This document shows positions 58,819-64,000 of a DNA stretch of 64,000 nucleotides, piece after piece. The stretch covers positions 682,001 through 746,000 of the forward strand of contig NZ_CP010054.1 of assembly GCF_000801315.1 (NCBI RefSeq), written 5' to 3'. Below the pieces are notes generated by a model. The model ran no database searches. It was given only the letters and a program-made list of their open reading frames with translations, and was not told the DNA's origin. Source of the DNA: Hymenobacter sp. DG25B. GTDB taxonomy: Bacteria; Bacteroidota; Bacteroidia; Cytophagales; Hymenobacteraceae. Each line of letters opens with the position of its first letter. Position 1 is the stretch's first letter. The translations under genes were made by a program, and so were the position numbers.

Positions 58819-60198
58819 ATGCGAAACCCTGTTTTTTCTCGCCTGCTGCCGGCTATGGCAGCTGCCCTGCTGCTTACCGGCTGTTATTCGCGGGAGGATA
58901 TGAACTCCGAAAACACCGCTACGGTATCTAAAACCACAGCGCCCGCGGAAGAAAAGCCCACGGCTCAAGCGCCGGAGGCGGCGGAAAACTCCGTTCCGGA
59001 AGGGGAGCAGCCCGAAGCCCCGCTGGACCGGGCCGCTATTTTCCTGGAAGTATCGGGCTCCATGGAAGGTTTTATGCCGAAGCCCGGCGCCAGCGCCCAG
59101 AATACCCGCTTCCAGCAGCACGTAGCCCAGTTTCTATCCGATGTGAACCGGAGCACGGCCGTGCAGCAGAAGCAGTTCTTCCGCATCAAGGAAAAGCCTT
59201 ACCGCGACACCTACCAGCAGCTTTCCGGTACCGTGCGCGGCGGCATCCGGGAGCCCGCCAAGAGCACTGATATTCCCTCCGTGCTGGATACGCTGGTGAG
59301 CCATTATTATGAGCCTAACACCGTCAGCGTGCTGATTTCGGACTTTATCTACTCGCCGAAAAATGCCGGGGCCATTCCCTACATCAAAACCGACATTACC
59401 GACGCTCTGAACCGCGCTGGCCGCTCCGATCTGGCCGTGTCGGTCTACGGTTTTACTTCTGATTTTCACGGCACCTACTACCCGGCCCTGAAAACCGGCG
59501 GGCCCAAGCGCGCCAACTGCTGCGATACTGACATTCCGTACTATTTCTGGGTAATTGGCCCCGCCGATGCCGTGCGCCGCTTTGATGCCGCGCTGCTCAG
59601 CAAGCAGCCCGCCCAGCAGGCGCATTTCGGCGTGAAATACCCTACGCCTTCCTCCTCACTGCTCAGCAAATTCCAGAACCAGGGCGGCTGGTACTATGGT
59701 GATGCCGGGGCCAGCAAGCGGGCCGCGGGGGCTTCCTACCACACGGTGGCCGTCAGTGAAGTATCGGCCCAGCAGCCCGTGGAGTTTGTGGTGGGTCTGA
59801 ACCTGGCGCCGTTGCCGGCCCTGTACCGTGACCTGACGTATCTGAAAGCCAACCTGCAGCTGGTAGGCGTGGACACCGATGCCAAAATTACCCAGGTATT
59901 TGCCGCCACTGACCAGACCCGCGCCAGCAGCGGCCCCGAGTCCGGCTACACGCACTTTGTGAAAGTGCGCCTTACCCGCATGGCCAAGGCCGAGCGCCCG
60001 CTCCAGCTGGTGCTCAACAACAAGCGCCCCGCCTGGATAAATGAGTGGACCACTAAAAACGACAGCAATATCAATCAGGCCGGTGCTAAAACCTTTGCCT
60101 TCAGCTCTTTGCTGGACGGCGTGGAAGCGGTAACCACCAGTGAGCAGGACGTTCGGCCCGTTTTCACGGTGCCCCTGATCCTGCAACCGGCCCGGTAA
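58819..60198 (+). CDS. Lipoprotein with VWA-like domain, FtsZ-like locus gene 1
   Basis: 459 residues. Lipobox LLLTGC (about 17-22), then an acidic/proline linker to about residue 70. The next part, LDRAAIFLEVSGSMEGFMPK, has the shape of the first strand and MIDAS loop of a von Willebrand A domain (normally DxSxS), but with Glu in place of the first Asp. Later segments VSVLISDFIYSP and LAVSVYGFTSDFHG also fit VWA strands. The C-terminal half is beta-rich with no recognised domain. It is followed by a membrane protein and a tubulin-like protein. It is probably anchored at a membrane and binds a partner. The start was moved to the ATG before the signal. Confidence 0.82.
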   Translation: MRNPVFSRLLPAMAAALLLTGCYSREDMNSENTATVSKTTAPAEEKPTAQAPEAAENSVPEGEQPEAPLDRAAIFLEVSGSMEGFMPKPGASAQNTRFQQHVAQFLSDVNRSTAVQQKQFFRIKEKPYRDTYQQLSGTVRGGIREPAKSTDIPSVLDTLVSHYYEPNTVSVLISDFIYSPKNAGAIPYIKTDITDALNRAGRSDLAVSVYGFTSDFHGTYYPALKTGGPKRANCCDTDIPYYFWVIGPADAVRRFDAALLSKQPAQQAHFGVKYPTPSSSLLSKFQNQGGWYYGDAGASKRAAGASYHTVAVSEVSAQQPVEFVVGLNLAPLPALYRDLTYLKANLQLVGVDTDAKITQVFAATDQTRASSGPESGYTHFVKVRLTRMAKAERPLQLVLNNKRPAWINEWTTKNDSNINQAGAKTFAFSSLLDGVEAVTTSEQDVRPVFTVPLILQPAR

Positions 60199-60289
60199 TT
60201 GCCCGGCGCAACCTCCCTACGTACTAATACCTGTTCGTTTACCGTTTCTTTACCCACGCACCAGCCAGGCGCGCCTCTCTCCCCGTTCC

Positions 60290-60682
60290 ATGAAAGCATT
60301 CTTCCGGTTCCTCTACGAAATCATTGGCTCCCCTCAACCACCCGCGGATACCCCCGTGTACCGCGACGTCATCTTCCCCAACATTGGCCTGCTAAACCTC
60401 GGTCTTTCCCTGGCGCTGGTGGTGGTGTTCTACTATGTGATTAACCGCGCCATGGGTGTGGCCACCTTCAATAAGGGCCGCCACTGGGGAATTTTCTTTT
60501 TCCTGAATGCGGTGCTGGCTTTCATTATCGCCATTTGGCAGGCCAACGCCCAGCAGGCTACGGAGCACAGCTATATCTACTGGCTGGCTACCTGGAACGC
60601 AGTTTTGAGCATGCTGTGGTTCTTTGTGTTCTCGCTGATTCTGCGGCGTGGCTCTACCAACGCCAGCACCACACCGTTTTAA
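60290..60682 (+). CDS. Small membrane protein, FtsZ-like locus gene 2
   Basis: 130 residues with three clear membrane segments: NLGLSLALVVVFYYVINRAM, HWGIFFFLNAVLAFIIAIWQ and TWNAVLSMLWFFVFSLILR. The N-terminus is amphipathic (MKAFFRFLYEIIGSPQPPAD). I recognise no family. It starts 91 bases after the lipoprotein gene and precedes the FtsZ-like gene, so it may anchor the system in the inner membrane. Confidence 0.78.
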   Translation: MKAFFRFLYEIIGSPQPPADTPVYRDVIFPNIGLLNLGLSLALVVVFYYVINRAMGVATFNKGRHWGIFFFLNAVLAFIIAIWQANAQQATEHSYIYWLATWNAVLSMLWFFVFSLILRRGSTNASTTPF

Positions 60683-60683
60683 G

Positions 60684-60810
60684 TGTAGCGCGAAGCTCCA
60701 GCTTCGTGTATCGTTGAACAATGGCCACCGCGCCGTTTTTACGATTCTGATTGTTTTTATCGTTCAGATATTTCGTTGAACGATGCGCGAAGCTGGAGCT
60801 TCGCGCTACA
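60684..60810. repeat. Inverted repeat with internally palindromic arms
   Basis: Arms at 60684-60706 (TGTAGCGCGAAGCTCCAGC...) and 60788-60810 (...GCTGGAGCTTCGCGCTACA) are exact complements over 23 bases. Each arm also contains CGAAGCT / AGCTTCG. CGTTGAAC is repeated just inside both arms. It fills the gap before the FtsZ-like gene. Confidence 0.85.
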
Positions 60811-60831
60811 GTCATTTAGCACTCGCAACTC

Positions 60832-62280
60832 ATGGCTAAACTGTTTTTATTCGGCATCGGCGGCACAGGCTCGCGCGTCATTCGCTCGCTCACCATGCTG
60901 CTGGCCTCGGGCGTAGAGCTGCCCAACTGCGACCGGGTAGTGCCCATCATCATCGACCCTGATGCCCACAACGGCGACATGAACCGCACGGTGGCCTTGC
61001 TGCAAAGCTACCAGCAGGTGCACCGCCGCCTGGGCCAGCAGGAAGAAGGCTTCTTCAAAACCGACATCAGCACGCTGAGCAATATCTCAGCCGATGCCAA
61101 TGGCGGCGTGAAGGATACCTTTATCTTCGACTTCGGCGGCATCAACCAGAGCTTCCGCCAGTACCTGCACTACGACCAGCTTTCCGTGGATTCCAAGGCC
61201 GTGGTAGAGCTGCTATTCACCCAGGACAACCTGGAAAGCCCGCTCACCATTGGCTTCCGCGGCTCGCCGAACGTAGGCTCCGTGGTCCTGAATAAGGTGG
61301 TGGAGAGCCCGGAAATGAGGTTTTTCGCCGATAACTTCCAGGAAGGTGACCGGGTGTTCTTCGTGTCGAGCATTTTTGGGGGTACCGGCGCGGCTGGTTT
61401 CCCGCTGCTGCTCAAAAACCTGAAAGACCCCAACACCCGCCTCAGCAACGCCCGCTACCTGCGCGACGCGCTGACCGGCGCCGTAACCGTGATGCCCTAT
61501 TTTGCGCTGCAGAGCGAGGACAATCAGGTTATCGACTCCAATAACTTCCTGACCAAGACCAAGGCGGCGCTCAGCTATTACGAGCACAACCTGCCGGGCC
61601 TGGATGCGCTGTACTACCTGGCCGACACGCCCGACACCCCCTACGATAACCAGCCCGGCGGCACCCAGCAGAAAAACAAAGCCCACCTCATTGAGCTACT
61701 GGCTGCCCTGAGCATTGTGGACTTCATGCAGTACTCCGATGCCGAACTGCGCAGCGGCGCGCCTCACTTCCACGAGTATGGCCTCGGGTCTGATTCGATG
61801 GAGGTGCAGTTTGGCCACCTGCCCGATGAAACCCGGGAGCTGATTGCCAAGCACCTCACACAGCTGCTGTACTTCTCGCGCTACCACAAGCAGCACCTGC
61901 CCGATGACAAGGCGCCTTACCACGACAACCTGAAGCTGGATTATGCTCTGCGCAACGAGCCCATCTTCCGGGAGCTGAACAACCTGCTGCACAGCCCCGA
62001 ATTCGGGGTAGACCAGTGGCTGCAGGAACTCTCCCAGAACCGCCGCGCCTTCCGTCCCTTCGATCTGACCACCGAGGATTTCAACGCCATGATTGCCGGT
62101 AAGCCCGTGGAAAAAAAGTGGAACGACTTCTTCAACAAAGGCCTCAGCCACAACTACATCCTCGATAGTCTCAACAAAGCCGATAAGTCCATCAACGAGC
62201 CCGATAACTTCAAGAAGCTGCTGGCCCTGTTCTACGATGTGACCGACAAGGCCTTTGAGGAAAAGGTAAAAGTGGTCTAA
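60832..62280 (+). CDS. Tubulin/FtsZ-like GTPase-fold protein, FtsZ-like locus gene 3
   Basis: 482 residues. The N-terminus AKLFLFGIGGTGSRVIRSLT is a nucleotide-binding strand-loop like that of FtsZ/tubulin. Near residue 183 comes the tubulin-signature-like loop SSIFGGTGAAGFPLLLKNL (compare GGGTGTG in FtsZ). Between them lie GGINQSFRQYL and GFRGSPNVGSVVLNKVV. It is much more divergent than cell-division FtsZ and lacks that protein's C-terminal tail, so it is assigned to the FtsZ-like (Tubulin_2-type) families, which have been linked to membrane remodelling and often sit with VWA and membrane proteins, as here. Whether it polymerises is unknown. Confidence 0.85.
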   Translation: MAKLFLFGIGGTGSRVIRSLTMLLASGVELPNCDRVVPIIIDPDAHNGDMNRTVALLQSYQQVHRRLGQQEEGFFKTDISTLSNISADANGGVKDTFIFDFGGINQSFRQYLHYDQLSVDSKAVVELLFTQDNLESPLTIGFRGSPNVGSVVLNKVVESPEMRFFADNFQEGDRVFFVSSIFGGTGAAGFPLLLKNLKDPNTRLSNARYLRDALTGAVTVMPYFALQSEDNQVIDSNNFLTKTKAALSYYEHNLPGLDALYYLADTPDTPYDNQPGGTQQKNKAHLIELLAALSIVDFMQYSDAELRSGAPHFHEYGLGSDSMEVQFGHLPDETRELIAKHLTQLLYFSRYHKQHLPDDKAPYHDNLKLDYALRNEPIFRELNNLLHSPEFGVDQWLQELSQNRRAFRPFDLTTEDFNAMIAGKPVEKKWNDFFNKGLSHNYILDSLNKADKSINEPDNFKKLLALFYDVTDKAFEEKVKVV

Positions 62281-62294
62281 ACAGAACGTTAATT

Positions 62295-62446
62295 CCCCTC
62301 CTCAGATGAGGAGGGGACGCGGCAGTTTACTGCCGCTGGGGTGGTTGACCTCGTTGCTGATGTTGTTTGGTTGAACCAGTAGCACCAGAAAAATCAACGC
62401 CTGAACCATCCCGCCCTTCGGGCACCCCTTCTTAAAAAAGGAGGGG
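62295..62446. repeat. Hairpin-rich intergenic element
   Basis: It contains the stems CCCCTCCTC/GAGGAGGGG (62295-62316), GCGGCAG/CTGCCGC (62319-62336), GCCC-ttc-GGGC (62413-62423) and a final CCCCTTCTT/AAGGAGGGG pair (62425-62446). The left part (ending GGGGTGGTTGA) and the right part (starting TGAACCATCCC) are roughly complementary, so the whole may fold on itself. Confidence 0.75.
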
Positions 62447-62474
62447 ACTCCGTTCAAATCAAAGCAAACTCAGA

Positions 62475-64000
62475 ATGGCTAAAGTCCTTCGCCTGCATAA
62501 TAACGGGTCCCAGCAAGTTCAAGGCTGGCAGAAAACCGCCCCCGTCACCAGTACCGAAATCAACACCGTAACGGACCCCACGGGCGGCAAAGCCCGCAAC
62601 CTGGCTATTAGCATTCCCACGCCGTTTGCGCGGATGCATCTGTTTGAAACGGCGTTTGATTTCCTGGCCCGCGAAGGGCAGCGCAACCCCAACTCGGTGT
62701 ACCACGAGCTGGTAACGCACTACTGGGACTTGCTGGAGCTGCTTTACAACTTCCACCTCTATGGGCAGGCCGGCCGCAAGCTCACGCTGCGCCGCTGGAA
62801 CACAGAGGCCGAAATCCGGAAGATGCGCAGCGAGGAAGGCACCCGCCTGCTGGGCGAAACCCTGCAGCTGTTCTTCCAGGACCAGCGCTTCCAGGGCTTC
62901 TCCGACATGTACCTCATTTTCTATGAGTCGCCGGAGCTGGCGGGCGGACCGCGCCTGCTGGGAGGCACCTCGCCGCTTACGCTGCTGTTTACCGGTCCGG
63001 CCGTGAAGCCGCTGGATCTGGAGCGTCCGCAGGCCCGGGGTCATTATTTCGATGGCCAGACGGTTTTGCTGGAGCAGCGCGACCCGCAGTTTCAGGAGTT
63101 TGTGTACGAGCTGTTCCTGGCGTATCCGCAGCTGCGCAGCCGCGAGTTTGCCGGTAGCGTATACGCCGCCCTCGACCGCACCCGCATCAACCAGATGCAG
63201 ATGCAGGGCGACCGGACGGCCCAGCAGTTCCAGAGCCGCTTCCCGGCCCTGCCCGATGCCCAGGGCAACCTGGTATCGGTAAAAGGGGTGCCCCTGCCCG
63301 GCCGCGCCGACCAGTCGGCCGTGACCAGCTCCGACCTGTTCATTCAGCCCACGCGCGAAGCCGGCAACGGCCGCCCGCGCCCGCTGGTGCTGCGCCCCAA
63401 CCTGACCATGGCCGGGGCCAACTACCTCAACGGCCAGCCCTGGGACGACCGCACGCCCGTGCCCTACCACGATGAGCTGGCGCTGGAAAGCCGCGTGCTG
63501 CCCGGCAAAGGCTTTAAATATCCTTATCTGACGGTAGGCGACTTCCTGGAAGACTCCCTGGTGGAGCTGCCCTACGAGCTGAACACCCAGCGCTACCATA
63601 CCGGCAAAGTCACGTTCCAGTACGGGGCCGACGGCCAGGGCCGCGCCCGTTTCCCGTACCTGCTGCCGCTGCGCCAGGCCTTCTTCGAGTACTTCACGGA
63701 GCATGATCTGGCCGAGCTGCTCACCTTCACCATCGACCTGAACCACGTGCGCGTACAGCTGCGCGTGCCGGTGCAGGGTGGCCGCTTTATCACCTTCGAG
63801 CGCAGCTACTATACCAATCCGCAGAACCCGAAAGACGCGCAGGGCCGCGAGATTCTGGAAAAAGGCCGCATTGTGCGGGCCAACGTGGGTGTGGGCATCT
63901 TCCCGTTCTACGTATTCCGCCAGCAGCCCGAGTACAACGACTTGTACAAGGTGATGCTGGTGGATGCCGATAACTCGCCCACCATGCTGCAGCGCCGCTA
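62475..64000 (+). CDS. Large protein of unknown family, FtsZ-like locus gene 4 (3' end outside window)
   Basis: An open frame of 508 codons from ATG 62475 runs off the window. The first residues are MAKVLRLHNNGSQQVQGWQK, with no signal peptide, so it is probably cytoplasmic. Recognisable blocks are an early helical segment (FARMHLFETAFDFLAREGQR, YHELVTHYWDLLELLYNFHL YG), then a mixed region with SDMYLIFYESPELAGGPRLL. Further on come beta-rich parts (FPYLLPLRQAFFEYFTEHDL, TFTIDLNHVRVQLRVPVQGG RF). The last visible part, VGVGIFPFYVFRQQPEYNDL YKVMLVDAD, reads like the entrance to another alpha/beta domain. I do not recognise the family. It lies 195 bases after the FtsZ-like gene in the same direction and is likely part of its system. 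Confidence 0.85.
   Translation, partial: MAKVLRLHNNGSQQVQGWQKTAPVTSTEINTVTDPTGGKARNLAISIPTPFARMHLFETAFDFLAREGQRNPNSVYHELVTHYWDLLELLYNFHLYGQAGRKLTLRRWNTEAEIRKMRSEEGTRLLGETLQLFFQDQRFQGFSDMYLIFYESPELAGGPRLLGGTSPLTLLFTGPAVKPLDLERPQARGHYFDGQTVLLEQRDPQFQEFVYELFLAYPQLRSREFAGSVYAALDRTRINQMQMQGDRTAQQFQSRFPALPDAQGNLVSVKGVPLPGRADQSAVTSSDLFIQPTREAGNGRPRPLVLRPNLTMAGANYLNGQPWDDRTPVPYHDELALESRVLPGKGFKYPYLTVGDFLEDSLVELPYELNTQRYHTGKVTFQYGADGQGRARFPYLLPLRQAFFEYFTEHDLAELLTFTIDLNHVRVQLRVPVQGGRFITFERSYYTNPQNPKDAQGREILEKGRIVRANVGVGIFPFYVFRQQPEYNDLYKVMLVDADNSPTMLQRR

Noticed and set aside
1..64000. tRNA, rRNA, insertion sequence, prophage, integrase or toxin-antitoxin pair
   Set aside because: Looked for on both strands; no supporting sequence or protein was seen.

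Overview
The window looks like chromosome of a Bacteroidota bacterium of the order Cytophagales, most likely a Hymenobacter-type organism. The base composition is high-GC for the phylum. Type IX secretion C-terminal domains occur on two secreted proteins, and STN/CarboxypepD TonB-dependent receptors sit beside DUF4249 lipoproteins. DUF3667, head-GIN, FadL/SGNH and BlaI/M56 genes are present, as is a YpdA-type reductase. Shine-Dalgarno sequences are mostly absent, and TAnnTTGC-like -7 boxes sit close to start codons. No rRNA, tRNA, CRISPR array, integrase or recognisable insertion sequence was seen.

Layout. 0-2.6 kb: EmrA/EmrB-type drug efflux pair split by a four-helix-bundle gene inside inverted repeat arrays. 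2.7-7.2 kb: a lipoprotein, a BlaI repressor with an M56/TonB sensor peptidase, and an esterase. 7.3-17 kb: penicillin acylase, beta-barrel proteins, RlpA, DUF72, a secreted zincin and FabH. 17-24 kb: DUF3667 membrane protein, a 970-residue triple-PA14 T9SS protein, a head-GIN protein, two NTF2-fold proteins and an AraC regulator. 24-38 kb: M13 peptidase, ArfB, MgtE, cyanophycinase, FadL plus SGNH lipoprotein, YpdA, small lipoproteins, a DoxX-like protein and DNA polymerase I.

38.5-54.4 kb is a minus-strand block holding two paralogous copies of one operon. Each copy runs, in transcription order: exported protein of unknown family, STN/CarboxypepD TonB-dependent receptor, DUF4249 lipoprotein (one in the upstream copy, two in the downstream copy), then an MG2-domain protein ending in a TonB-plug-like module. 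The upstream copy's DUF4249 gene is frameshifted at a run of ten C. This is one of the two most interesting regions.

54.6-58.5 kb: DUF1684 protein, a LemA-TPM-TPM membrane operon and a nucleotidyltransferase. 58.8-64 kb, the second region of high interest: a lipoprotein with a VWA-like start, a small membrane protein, a tubulin/FtsZ-like protein (GGTGSR and GGTGAAG motifs) and the start of a large unrecognised protein that runs off the window. The genes are separated by unusual inverted-repeat elements and probably form one membrane-associated system.

Structured intergenic repeats recur throughout (7.2, 56.6, 58.6, 60.7 and 62.3 kb), together with very long, near-perfect terminator hairpins. 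Start codons were moved downstream from the longest possible reading frame wherever signal peptides, lipoboxes or family homology required it; this is noted per gene.
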